Shown here: piece after piece, positions 1-6,837 of the stretch
How positions within the stretch are numbered: position 1 is the stretch's first letter
Layout: each line of letters begins with the position of its first letter
Assembly: GCA_902778995.1 (NCBI GenBank)
Contig: CACYZW010000018.1
Coordinates: 1-52,689 of the forward strand
Direction of reading: 5' to 3'
From: an uncultured Eubacteriales bacterium
GTDB taxonomy: Bacteria; Bacillota; Clostridia; Christensenellales; Aristaeellaceae
DNA length: 52,689 bases
Program-made: the position numbers and the translations under genes
Notes under the pieces: generated by a model
The model's database searches: none
Told to the model about the DNA's origin: nothing
The model's input: only the letters and a program-made list of their open reading frames with translations

Positions 1-16
1 GATTCGCACGGCGCTG

Positions 17-47
17 CCGCCGCTTCCGCTTCGCGGAGTAGCGGCGG
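17..47. repeat. Imperfect GC-rich hairpin at window start
   Basis: An 8-bp arm at 17-24 pairs with 40-47, and an inner 5-bp arm (25-29 with 33-37) closes on a TTC loop. There is no T-run on either side, so it is not a clear terminator. It abuts the RptB copy that follows and may be part of an element truncated by the window edge. Confidence 0.45.
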
Positions 48-50
48 TGC

Positions 51-230
51 GTAAAAGGCAAGGAAAAGCAACACAGAAATGCAGTCGAGGTCGGAAATCA
101 GAGATTTCCGAGTTCGCTACGTGGACTGCTACGGCTCAAATCGTAGATTTGAGGCGCGGCACCGTTGGCGCCGTATCTGCAACGGAGTTTCCAGCCAAAT
201 GCGCTTCAGGCATTTTAGAAACACACTCTA
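51..230. repeat. RptB element (MITE-like), copy 1
   Basis: The right end is the RptB terminal sequence TTTAGAAACACACTCTA (214-230). The stretch from about 56 to 80 matches the reverse complement of the copy at 27417-27581. The stretch from about 120 to 180 matches the reverse complement of the copy at 16134-16313, including the CTCAAATC-GTA-GATTTGAG hairpin. A second internal hairpin, CGGAAATC-AGA-GATTTCCG, is present. The left terminal repeat is absent or diverged. The open frame that crosses it is an accident of the repeat. Confidence 0.7.
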
Positions 231-367
231 ACATCGCATGCGCAGAGAATCAATGGGACGGATGTGTGGGAAAGGTGTTCGACCGCGCGGAACGCGTATC
301 TACAGGCATAAGTACACCCTGAAATCGGATGGGATAGAAGCAGGGCGATGACGGTGCGTGTGTCAGG

Positions 368-423
368 CGTGACGTTTCGGTGTAACCTGTGAGACTGTTC
401 TGTGACGGTGCATGGCGTATACT
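368..423 (+). promoter_or_regulatory. Candidate 11-bp-phased direct repeats before a small ORF (weak)
   Basis: CGTGAC (368), GGTGTA (379), TGAGAC (390) and TGTGAC (401) follow each other at 11-bp steps. A TATACT hexamer lies at 418-423 with no good -35 at the usual distance. The phasing is that of the stronger TGAGAC arrays at 29873 and 47372, and the distance to the next start codon (about 80 bp) is similar. Only two of the four boxes are close to the consensus, so this is a weak member. Confidence 0.3.
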
Positions 424-480
424 TGCATCGTCAAAGGGACAGCACGGCATCATATCCGACGACAAGGAGAAACCGCTCAA

Positions 481-618
481 ATGAAGAACAAAGCGCTTAA
501 CCATAAGCAGATCGAAAAGGCAAGGGCTCTTGCGACCCACCAGGAACGTCTGGATGACCAGAAGGAACGGATGTGGACCTTCTGGCCCATGTTACAGGCG
601 GGACAGGTACGAAGATGA
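481..618 (+). CDS. Small charged protein, 45 aa, unknown
   Basis: ATG 481 is preceded by AAGGAG at about 464-469, at slightly long spacing. The 45-residue product is rich in Lys, Gln, Arg and His with one Trp-Phe-Trp patch (MWTFWPM). It has no signal peptide or membrane segment. The stop codon overlaps the ATG of the next small ORF (ATGA). I do not recognise a family. The good Shine-Dalgarno sequence and the overlap argue for translation, but both ORFs are short enough to be chance. Confidence 0.4.
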   Translation: MKNKALNHKQIEKARALATHQERLDDQKERMWTFWPMLQAGQVRR

Positions 619-689
619 GAAAAGAAAAGGATTATGAAAAAAGCCCAGAGGAAAAAAGCCGAGGTGATCAACAAAGAGAAAGATGGTAA
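615..689 (+). CDS. Very small charged ORF, 24 aa, unknown
   Basis: It starts at the ATG overlapping the stop of the preceding 45-aa ORF. The peptide is almost entirely charged (MRKEKDYEKSPEEKSRGDQQ followed by RERW). No family is recognised. The only support is the ATGA overlap, which suggests translational coupling. Confidence 0.25.
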   Translation: MRKEKDYEKSPEEKSRGDQQRERW

Positions 690-868
690 GATAACGGAAA
701 CCGAAGGAAGGTAAGCCATTCAGGAATCTTTGTTGATCATGAATACCAAAGCGTGCATTGTGGACAGACCGAATGGCGGGATTTGTAATCTAAGACTGTC
801 TCGGTTGGCGCGCGGGTGACACCGCGCATGGACACCCCGGACCGAAGGTATTTGGAGATTATGGCAAT

Positions 869-906
869 ATAACCCTCCGATCTGCTGTGACGGATCGGAG
901 GGTTAT
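869..906. terminator. Perfect 14-bp hairpin, terminator-like
   Basis: Arms 869-882 and 893-906 are perfectly complementary around a 10-nt loop. The plus strand continues TTATTGTCGG, so the T-run is weak. On the minus strand the stem follows the truncated Dabb gene ending at 957. It could end transcription from either side. Nothing else is seen between 690 and 868. Confidence 0.55.
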
Positions 907-956
907 TGTCGGTTGCCGCATGACAAAGGGCATCCCGTGAGGCACAGGAATAAACG

Positions 957-1206
957 TCAGAATTCAAAGTCGCAGGCCACCGAGCCGCTGCGCACCTCGT
1001 GCATGCGCTTCTTTACCGGCAGGTGTACCGGGTGGGTCTGGCAGGCGTCGAAGGACGCGCGGCTGTCGAATACGGTGAACAGCGCAAGGTCGCAGGAGCG
1101 CTCGCTGTGCAGTATGTCTGCGCCGGCTTTCAGCTCCAGGAGGCCCTCGATGCGTCCATTCATGCCCTGAAAATACTTCACCAGCCGGGGAATTTCGTCC
1201 TTGCTC
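957..1206 (-). pseudogene. Truncated second copy of the Dabb-domain gene
   Basis: This reads as the last ~80 codons of a stress-responsive A/B-barrel (Dabb) protein, very close to the complete gene at 1655-1942 in DNA and protein; both carry the run HLPVKKRMHEVRSGSVACDF. The first ~12 codons (the MIRHIVLFKI strand) are missing. Translated upstream, the frame runs directly into the stop codon of the GNAT gene at 1207-1209. An internal ATG at 1181 could start a 74-residue product, but it has no ribosome-binding site and would lack the first beta strand. It is best read as a remnant of a tandem duplication that also involved the GNAT gene. Confidence 0.75.
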
Positions 1207-1653
1207 TCATCGAACCGTCATTACCAGTTCGATCTCGTCGCCGTCCTCATTTCCGCCGGGTGCAAAGCCCCTATCCCGGTACAGCTTCAGCGCCGTCGCG
1301 TTGTCCCGGTGGCACGTCAGCGCCACCCGGCCCGAATCGCCGAAGGGCTTCGTCTCAATGTATTTGATCACCCTGTCCAGGGCTTCCCGGCCATAGCCGC
1401 GCCCCTGCTCCGCCGCGTCGATCATCATGTGCCAGATGTCGTACTCGGGAACGTCGTAGTCGTAGATCACCATCACATAGCCGACCATCTTTCCCGCTGC
1501 GTAGATGCCGAAGGGCTGACACTGGTTTCGGTAGACGTACGCCTGCGCAAGGCTCCGGATTGGATGGGAAACAAACCGCTCCTGACCCGCCGCGAGGCTG
1601 AGGTTGAACGCTTCGAGGAAGTTCTCCTCGGTGATCGGTCTCAGCTCCACCAT
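1207..1653 (-). CDS. GNAT family N-acetyltransferase
   Basis: A 148-residue single-domain GNAT protein that would transfer an acetyl group from acetyl-CoA to an unknown amine. Motif A is visible as EQGRGYGREAL, with the Q-x-x-G-x-G pyrophosphate-binding loop, followed by the CHRDNATALKLYRDRGF segment typical of the C-terminal part of the fold. ATG 1653 is preferred over the GTG at 1671 because GAGGTG lies five bases upstream. It begins just after the stop of the upstream Dabb gene, so the two are probably co-transcribed. The substrate cannot be inferred. Confidence 0.85.
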   Translation of the reverse strand: MVELRPITEENFLEAFNLSLAAGQERFVSHPIRSLAQAYVYRNQCQPFGIYAAGKMVGYVMVIYDYDVPEYDIWHMMIDAAEQGRGYGREALDRVIKYIETKPFGDSGRVALTCHRDNATALKLYRDRGFAPGGNEDGDEIELVMTVR

Positions 1654-1654
1654 T

Positions 1655-1942
1655 TCACACCTCGAAGTCACAGGCCACCGAGCCGCTTCTGACCTCGTGC
1701 ATGCGCTTCTTCACCGGCAGGTGTATCGGGTGGGTCTGGTAGGCGTCGAAGGACGCGCGGCAGTCGAACAGCGTGACCAGCGCCAGGTCGTAGGACCGCT
1801 CACTGTGCAGTATGTCCGCGCCGGCTTCCAGCTCCAAAAGGCCTTCGATGCGTCCCTTCATGCCGTGAAAGTTCTTCACCAGCTGGGGAATTTCGTCCTT
1901 GTATTCATCCTTGATCTTGAACAGTACAATGTGCCTTATCAT
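1655..1942 (-). CDS. Dabb (stress-responsive A/B barrel) domain protein
   Basis: This 95-residue protein is a single dimeric alpha/beta-barrel domain. It opens with the hallmark MIRHIVLFKIKDEYKDEI and ends with a conserved F-D-A-Y-Q-T-H-P-x-H segment. Family members include stress-induced plant proteins and bacterial proteins of unknown function; some related folds are small-molecule enzymes. GGGAGG sits seven bases before ATG 1942. It is the first gene of a two-gene unit with the GNAT gene. A decayed copy lies at 957-1206. Confidence 0.85.
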   Translation of the reverse strand: MIRHIVLFKIKDEYKDEIPQLVKNFHGMKGRIEGLLELEAGADILHSERSYDLALVTLFDCRASFDAYQTHPIHLPVKKRMHEVRSGSVACDFEV

Positions 1943-1966
1943 GTTATCCTCCCGTAGCGACGGCGC

Positions 1967-2659
1967 TTACTTCTTGTTGCGGCTCATGGTTTGAAGGATG
2001 CGCAGGAACAGGTTGACGATGTCCAGATACAGCGACGCGGAAAGGTCGATGGCGTTGTTTACCGTCCTGGCGCAGGTGTTGGCCCGGGCCCAGTCGTAGC
2101 CGATGTACAGCGCGAAGAGGGCCATGCCCAGCCACTCAAAAACAGAGTTGGCCCTGCTGCCGAAAAGCAGCGTGCTGATCAGGGTGCCGATGATCATGAA
2201 TATCAGGGAAAAGATCAGTACCCGGCCCATCTTCAGGAAGAAGTCGGTGAACAGCGTGCCCGCGATCATGAAGGCCAGCGTGACGATGGTTGTCACCAGC
2301 ACCGCGCTCTTGATGGTGTTCACCGGAATGCCCTGTATCGAGATGCAGAGCAGTATGCCGATGGGCGCGGCGATCAGCGTGTAGCCGATGAAGCTCATCT
2401 TCGCTCCGCCCTTCACCACCAGCGCGTTGCCGATCAGCGCGAGCGCCAGATACGCGACAAGGAACACGATGGGATTCATGCCCATGACCAGGCGAATCGC
2501 CTGCTCGGCGAAGAGCGCCACCGTCATGTAGTTCAGGAAGAATCCCCACAACAGCATGCCGCCGATGATCAGGTTGAAGGCGCGCTCGGAGATCTCCTTT
2601 TCGCCCTCCTGCAGATAGGCGCTCTTTTCAAGGATGACCTTGGTATTGCCAAGAGCCAT
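1967..2659 (-). CDS. Bax inhibitor-1/YccA family membrane protein
   Basis: A 230-residue integral membrane protein with about seven hydrophobic segments. Its C-terminal signature reads ALYIGYDWARANTCA and then SASLYLDIVNLFLRIL, as in BI-1/YccA/YetJ proteins, which act as pH-sensitive calcium leak channels or as regulators of membrane proteases. The start at 2659 (MALGNT) is chosen over 2665 because AGGAGG then has seven bases of spacing rather than one. It is transcribed from its own sigma-A promoter at 2707-2735, divergently from the Sir2 gene. The gene downstream (Dabb) begins after a 24-bp gap. Confidence 0.88.
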   Translation of the reverse strand: MALGNTKVILEKSAYLQEGEKEISERAFNLIIGGMLLWGFFLNYMTVALFAEQAIRLVMGMNPIVFLVAYLALALIGNALVVKGGAKMSFIGYTLIAAPIGILLCISIQGIPVNTIKSAVLVTTIVTLAFMIAGTLFTDFFLKMGRVLIFSLIFMIIGTLISTLLFGSRANSVFEWLGMALFALYIGYDWARANTCARTVNNAIDLSASLYLDIVNLFLRILQTMSRNKK

Positions 2660-2706
2660 AATCATACCTCCTTTATAAATATCGAATATGGCAATTTCGC
2701 GAGGCT

Positions 2707-2735
2707 ATTGTACCCTTTTCACGGCGCGTTGTCAA
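2707..2735 (-). promoter_or_regulatory. Sigma-A promoter of the BI-1 gene
   Basis: On the minus strand TTGACA (2735-2730) is separated by exactly 17 bp from TACAAT (2712-2707), about 50 bp upstream of the BI-1 start codon. Confidence 0.75.
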
Positions 2736-2874
2736 CCGCGATGTGTAAACCGGATCGTGCTTTGCAGCTCAGCCTGCGGCCTCGGCGAACACGCCGCCGT
2801 CCCACGATTGGAAACGGAAAAACATGAGCTGCAACGACATCGCAAATTATCGGCCCGAATTTCTCAATTAATGG

Positions 2875-2903
2875 TGGACATTATTGATGAAAGATGGTAA
2901 AAT
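2875..2903 (+). promoter_or_regulatory. Sigma-A promoter of the Sir2 operon
   Basis: TGGACA (2875-2880), a 17-bp spacer, then TAAAAT (2898-2903). It lies 36 bp before the Sir2 start codon and reads away from the divergent BI-1 promoter. Confidence 0.7.
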
Positions 2904-2938
2904 GGTATATAAAGGCAATAACAGGGGAGGTAAGTGGG

Positions 2939-3649
2939 ATGAACGAAACGCTGGCAGGCTGGATCAAAGAGAGCAAACGCATTGTGTTCTTCGGTGGCGC
3001 TGGGGTTTCCACCGAGAGTGGCATTCCGGATTTCAGGAGCGTGGACGGCCTCTACAACCAGCAGTACGACTATCCGCCCGAGACGATACTCAGCCACACC
3101 TTCTTCATGCGCAAGCCTGAGGAATTCTTCCGCTTTTATCGCAACAAGATGCTCTTTCCTGACGCCCAGCCCAACGCGGCCCATGTCAAGCTGGCCCAGT
3201 GGGAGGCGGAGGGCAAGCTGACCGGCGTGGTCACCCAGAACATCGACGGCCTGCACCAGAAGGCGGGGTCGAAGAAGGTATACGAGCTGCACGGCTCGGT
3301 GCTGCGCAACTACTGCATGCGCTGCGGCAAATTCTACGATCTCGACTTCATCATGGGCACCACCGGCGTGCCCAAGTGCGAATGCGGGGGAACCGTCAAG
3401 CCCGATGTGGTGCTCTATGAGGAATCCCTGGACAACGGCGTGGTCAACGGGGCCTGCGCGGCCATCGGCGAGGCCGACATGCTGATCATCGGCGGCACGT
3501 CGCTGAACGTCTATCCCGCGGCGGGGCTGGTGGACCTGTACCGGGGAAACAGGCTGGTGCTGGTCAATCTGTCCAGCACGCCTCAGGACAGGCGGGCCAA
3601 CCTGGTGATTCACGAGCGCATCGGCCAGGTGTTCGCCGAGCTGCCCTGA
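2939..3649 (+). CDS. Sir2-family NAD-dependent protein deacylase
   Basis: A 236-residue cytoplasmic sirtuin that removes acyl groups from lysines, consuming NAD and releasing nicotinamide and O-acyl-ADP-ribose. Visible motifs are GGAGVSTESGIPDFRS (19-34, NAD loop), TQNIDGLH (99-106), catalytic His118 in ELHGS, zinc cysteines C126, C129, C147 and C149, KPDVVLYEE, and GTSLNVYPA (187-195). All expected catalytic and zinc residues are present. ATG 2939 is used because AGGGGAGG lies eight bases upstream. It is the first gene of a likely operon with the DNA glycosylase 6 bp downstream and the nucleoside phosphorylase. Confidence 0.95.
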   Translation: MNETLAGWIKESKRIVFFGGAGVSTESGIPDFRSVDGLYNQQYDYPPETILSHTFFMRKPEEFFRFYRNKMLFPDAQPNAAHVKLAQWEAEGKLTGVVTQNIDGLHQKAGSKKVYELHGSVLRNYCMRCGKFYDLDFIMGTTGVPKCECGGTVKPDVVLYEESLDNGVVNGACAAIGEADMLIIGGTSLNVYPAAGLVDLYRGNRLVLVNLSSTPQDRRANLVIHERIGQVFAELP

Positions 3650-3655
3650 CCGGCC

Positions 3656-4159
3656 ATGGCCGAGCGGATCACGGCGTTTGCGCCGGTCGCGACACCCGGC
3701 GCGCGGGTGCTGGTGCTGGGCAGCATGCCCAGCGTGGAATCGCTGAATCAGGGCTTTTACTACGCCCACCCCAGGAACGCATTTTGGCGCATCATGGCCG
3801 ATGTGCTCGGCGAGCCCTTTCCGGAGCATATCTCCGGGCGAATCGCGCTGTTGACGAGCCATGACATCGCCCTTTGGGACGTGCTTCAGAGCTGCGAGCG
3901 GCAGGGCTCGCTGGACAGCGCGATTCGCCGGCCGGAGATCAACGACTTCGGGGCGCTGTTTCGTCGCTGCCCCAATATCGGGCGCGTACTGTTCAACGGC
4001 GGAACGGCCCACAGGCTGTTCATGAAATGGTGCGGGCAATACCTGGAGGGGCGAAGCTGGCAAAGGCTGCCCTCCACCAGCCCGGCCTACACATTATCCT
4101 ATGAAAGGAAGCTGGCGCAATGGCGTCAGGCATTGAGCTATGAGCATGAATCCGTGTGA
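3656..4159 (+). CDS. Hypoxanthine (deoxyinosine)-DNA glycosylase, UDG superfamily
   Basis: A 167-residue enzyme of the Mug/UDG superfamily that would excise hypoxanthine left by adenine deamination. Motifs seen are VLGSMPSVESL near residue 21, YYAHPRNAFWRI (about 36-47), ALWDVLQSCERQGSLDSAI, NDF, LFNGGTAHRLF and the C-terminal LPSTSPA loop. The first loop has Ser where classic UDGs have a catalytic Asp, and NAFW is the expected second motif in this subfamily. It starts 6 bp after the sirtuin gene, and its 3' end overlaps the phosphorylase start by 20 bp, which indicates translational coupling. Confidence 0.88.
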   Translation: MAERITAFAPVATPGARVLVLGSMPSVESLNQGFYYAHPRNAFWRIMADVLGEPFPEHISGRIALLTSHDIALWDVLQSCERQGSLDSAIRRPEINDFGALFRRCPNIGRVLFNGGTAHRLFMKWCGQYLEGRSWQRLPSTSPAYTLSYERKLAQWRQALSYEHESV

Positions 4160-5450
4160 CATCATCTCCAAGAAGCGAGACGGCGGGGAACTGAGCGAAC
4201 TGGAGATTCGGGATTTCGTCAAAGGCGTGGTGGACGGCAGCTTTGCCGACTACCAGACTGCGGCGCTTTTGATGGCGATCTACCTTAACGGCATGGAGGA
4301 CCGGGAGACCCTGGCGTTGACGCTCGCCATGGCAAAATCCGGCGATACGCTGGATCTGTCCGACATTCCCGGGGTCAAAGCCGACAAGCACTCCACCGGC
4401 GGCGTGGGCGACACCACCTCGCTGATACTGGTGCCCCTGGTGGCGGCCTGCGGCGTGAAGATGGCCAAGATGTCCGGCCGGGGGCTGGGCTTCACCGGCG
4501 GCACGCTGGACAAGCTGGAAGCGATACCGGGCATGCGCATCGACGCGAGCATCGAGAACTTTAAGAAACAGGTGCAAAAGATCGGCTGTGCCATCATCGG
4601 CCAGACCGCCGAGCTGGCCCCGGCGGACAAGACGCTCTATGCCCTGCGTGACGTGACCGCCACGGTGAACTGCCTGCCGCTGGTGGTGTCCTCCATACTG
4701 TCCAAGAAGATGGCTGCGGGCTGCGATGTGGTGGTGCTGGACGTCAAAAACGGCAGCGGCGCGCTCATGGATACGCCGGAGAAGTCCCGCAAGCTGGCTG
4801 AGATGATGGTGCGCATCGGCAATATGAGCGGCAAGCGCTTTTCGGCACTGATTACCAGCATGGATCAACCCCTGGGCAACTACATCGGCAACGCCCTGGA
4901 GGTGGAGGAGGCCATCGACGTGCTGGCGGGAAGGACCGAGGGCGACCTGAAGACCGTGGCGCTGACCCTGGGGGCCCATATCCTCAGGAACGCGGAGGTT
5001 GCGCCGGACGTGCAGACGGGCATAACCATGCTGGAGGAAAAGATCGCCAACGGTGAGGGCCTCAAGCTGTTCGGAGAAATGATCGAAGCCCAGGGCGGCA
5101 ATCGCCGGGTGGTGGAGGATACGGGGCTGCTGCCCAAGGCGCCCTTCAGCGTCGAACTGCGCGCCGACCGCGAGGGATATGTGGCCCGGATGCAAACCGA
5201 CGACATCGGCAACGCCGCCAAGCTGCTGGGCGCGGGGCGCGAGCGCAAGACCGACGTGCTGGATCTGTCCGTGGGCATCGTGATGAACGTTCGGCTGGGC
5301 GACGCCGTCAGGCGGGGCGACCTGCTGGCAACGCTGCATGTGGGCGAGAAATCCGACAAAATCGGCGCTTTCAACCTGCTGAAGCGATCCATCATCATCG
5401 GCGACGAAAAGCCCGAGATCAAGCCGCTGATCCAGGCCGTGATCGAGTGA
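4140..5450 (+). CDS. pdp: Pyrimidine-nucleoside (thymidine) phosphorylase
   Basis: A 436-residue enzyme that cleaves thymidine, deoxyuridine or uridine with phosphate into base and (deoxy)ribose-1-phosphate. The family signature SGRGLGFTGGTLDKLEAI (about 115-132) and the phosphate loop KHSTGGVGD (about 82-90) are intact. Length is close to Bacillus Pdp and E. coli DeoA. Family resemblance suggests Pdp rather than strict DeoA, but the name is not certain. The start is either ATG 4140 or ATG 4146 (MNPCDII); neither has a good Shine-Dalgarno sequence, which fits coupling to the overlapping glycosylase gene. Confidence 0.92.
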   Translation: MSMNPCDIISKKRDGGELSELEIRDFVKGVVDGSFADYQTAALLMAIYLNGMEDRETLALTLAMAKSGDTLDLSDIPGVKADKHSTGGVGDTTSLILVPLVAACGVKMAKMSGRGLGFTGGTLDKLEAIPGMRIDASIENFKKQVQKIGCAIIGQTAELAPADKTLYALRDVTATVNCLPLVVSSILSKKMAAGCDVVVLDVKNGSGALMDTPEKSRKLAEMMVRIGNMSGKRFSALITSMDQPLGNYIGNALEVEEAIDVLAGRTEGDLKTVALTLGAHILRNAEVAPDVQTGITMLEEKIANGEGLKLFGEMIEAQGGNRRVVEDTGLLPKAPFSVELRADREGYVARMQTDDIGNAAKLLGAGRERKTDVLDLSVGIVMNVRLGDAVRRGDLLATLHVGEKSDKIGAFNLLKRSIIIGDEKPEIKPLIQAVIE

Positions 5451-5461
5451 CGGGCTGAAGC

Positions 5462-6388
5462 ATGAGTGGCAGCAGGCATGGGGCGCAGGGGGAGGCATCC
5501 GCTGCGCCGCTTCGAAAGGACCGCATTTGGACGGCCGGGAACGGCGCAATCAGGACAGGCTGGCTGTTGGCCGCCAGCCTGTTTTGCTATGTCCTCGTTG
5601 CGGTCGGTGGGCGCTATGGACTCATCCGCGCATTCCGGGCGCTGTTTGACGCCTGGGGGGTCGACAGCGCAAATATACACCGCGCGCCGGTCTGGGCTCG
5701 CATGGTGTATGCCTGGAACGATGCGTTTTCGGCGCTGGTATTTGCCGCGGCCACGCTGCTGATCGCCCGGTGGCTGAGACGGCTGTGGGGGCTCGGCATG
5801 CCGCTCGTTCAGGCGCCCCGGGGAGCGCTATGGCGCTCTGCCCTGGCGGGCGTCCTTGCAGTGGCGCTCGTCGCTGCGCTATGCCTGCTGCCGGACAGCA
5901 TGCGGCTGGAGTGGCCGCTGACCGAGCCCGTGATCGGGTGGCGTTTGCCTGTTGCGGCCCTTTTCAGCCTGATTGCCGTGACAGCGGAGGAGATATTCAC
6001 CAAGCGCGTGCTTTACGACGGACTTGACAAACACTGGAACGCGCTGTGGGCTTCGGTGGTGGTCTGCGCGGTGTCGTGGCTGACCGGCGGCCTTGCCGGA
6101 AGCGCCGTTGGCATCCTGAACGGGCTGCTGCTGGGCTGGGTCGGCTGTGCCCTCTACAGCCTCGGCGGGCTATGGACTTCGGTCGGTTTTGTGTGGGGAT
6201 GGCGCTTCGCCATGACCTGTATTCTGGGCTTTGGCGGTGGCGAAGCATCGGTCTATCGCCTGTACGGCGTGTCGGAGGCGCTGTTGACCGGCGGGGATGC
6301 GGGGCCGATGCACGGCCTGTGGGCCACGGCTTTGCTGGCGGGCATCGCCGCGTGGACGGCGATAAAGAAGCTGCGTGATAATAAATGA
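5462..6388 (+). CDS. CPBP-like membrane protein with degenerate active site
   Basis: This 308-residue polytopic membrane protein has about eight hydrophobic segments. The centre carries AEEIFTKRVLYDGLDKHWN (near 180), resembling the first motif of CPBP/Abi intramembrane proteases. However, the Arg is displaced by one residue (E-E-x4-R instead of E-E-x3-R). The histidines expected in the next two motifs are not seen: the region reads AVSWLTGG and later GFVWGWRF where a family member would have an H-x3-N-like motif. It may therefore be a non-catalytic relative. It follows the phosphorylase gene by 11 bp and ends at a terminator. The start codon lacks a clear ribosome-binding site. Confidence 0.6.
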   Translation: MSGSRHGAQGEASAAPLRKDRIWTAGNGAIRTGWLLAASLFCYVLVAVGGRYGLIRAFRALFDAWGVDSANIHRAPVWARMVYAWNDAFSALVFAAATLLIARWLRRLWGLGMPLVQAPRGALWRSALAGVLAVALVAALCLLPDSMRLEWPLTEPVIGWRLPVAALFSLIAVTAEEIFTKRVLYDGLDKHWNALWASVVVCAVSWLTGGLAGSAVGILNGLLLGWVGCALYSLGGLWTSVGFVWGWRFAMTCILGFGGGEASVYRLYGVSEALLTGGDAGPMHGLWATALLAGIAAWTAIKKLRDNK

Positions 6389-6430
6389 AACCCCGCATAA
6401 TGCGCTTCGGGCAATATGCGGGGGTTTCTT
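6388..6430 (+). terminator. Rho-independent terminator of the Sir2 operon
   Basis: AAACCCCGCAT (6388-6398) pairs with ATGCGGGGGTTT (6416-6427) with a one-base bulge, followed by TTTCTT. It overlaps the stop codon of the CPBP-like gene. Confidence 0.8.
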
Positions 6431-6462
6431 GATAATAACCGGATCGGTTGGAATAGGAAAAA

Positions 6463-6567
6463 GCAGTTCGCACTTTTGACGGCGCGCGATGGGGGAGCGC
6501 GTCATCGCCGCAATTATCAGGGGGGAGAAATGTGAGTAAGATCATTACAGATTAAAGTGCGAACTGC
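6463..6567. repeat. 105-bp segment bounded by a perfect 14-bp inverted repeat
   Basis: GCAGTTCGCACTTT at 6463-6476 is exactly inverted at 6554-6567 with 77 bp between. The inner part has no ORF. The arrangement is that of a very small inverted-repeat element. I found no second full copy, although a related GCGAACTGC occurs near 39573. Confidence 0.45.
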
Positions 6568-6645
6568 CCTGTGCAAGTATCATATCCCAGTTACATCAAC
6601 TGAATATAAACTGTCGCTAATATGCCAGATGTTGGAAGCAGCATG

Positions 6646-6704
6646 GTTACTGCTCAGCCTCCGGCTTCGCAGTAACTGTCGAAGGGGGACAGGTCCCCCT
6701 TCGA
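6646..6704. repeat. Two adjacent hairpins in the 6.4-6.8 kb gap
   Basis: GTTACTGC (6646-6653) pairs with GCAGTAAC (6669-6676). TCGAAGGGGG (6679-6688) pairs with CCCCCTTCGA (6695-6704) around a 6-nt loop. Neither is followed by a T-run. They lie about 60 bp before the promoter of the next gene, so they may be structural repeats or an upstream regulatory RNA; no known class is recognised. The rest of 6433-6763 holds nothing else I can name. Confidence 0.4.
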
Positions 6705-6763
6705 GACATCCCCCACAGATTTTGCTTGATTATCGCAGATAATCTTTTTTTTCATGGATTGCC

Positions 6764-6806
6764 TTGAATATTCATTTGACATCGCGTATAATACAAATGG
6801 TATAGT
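6764..6806 (+). promoter_or_regulatory. Overlapping sigma-A promoters of the C-S lyase gene
   Basis: TTGAAT (6764-6769), 17 bp, TATAAT (6787-6792) is the better match. A second set, TTGACA (6776-6781) with TATAGT (6801-6806), has a 19-bp spacer. Confidence 0.65.
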
Positions 6807-6837
6807 ATAATAATATACATATTGGGGAGTGTGCGGT

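Noticed and set aside
47..322. 91-codon ORF at the window start
   Set aside because: It lies within the RptB copy; the same peptide fragments appear wherever RptB occurs.
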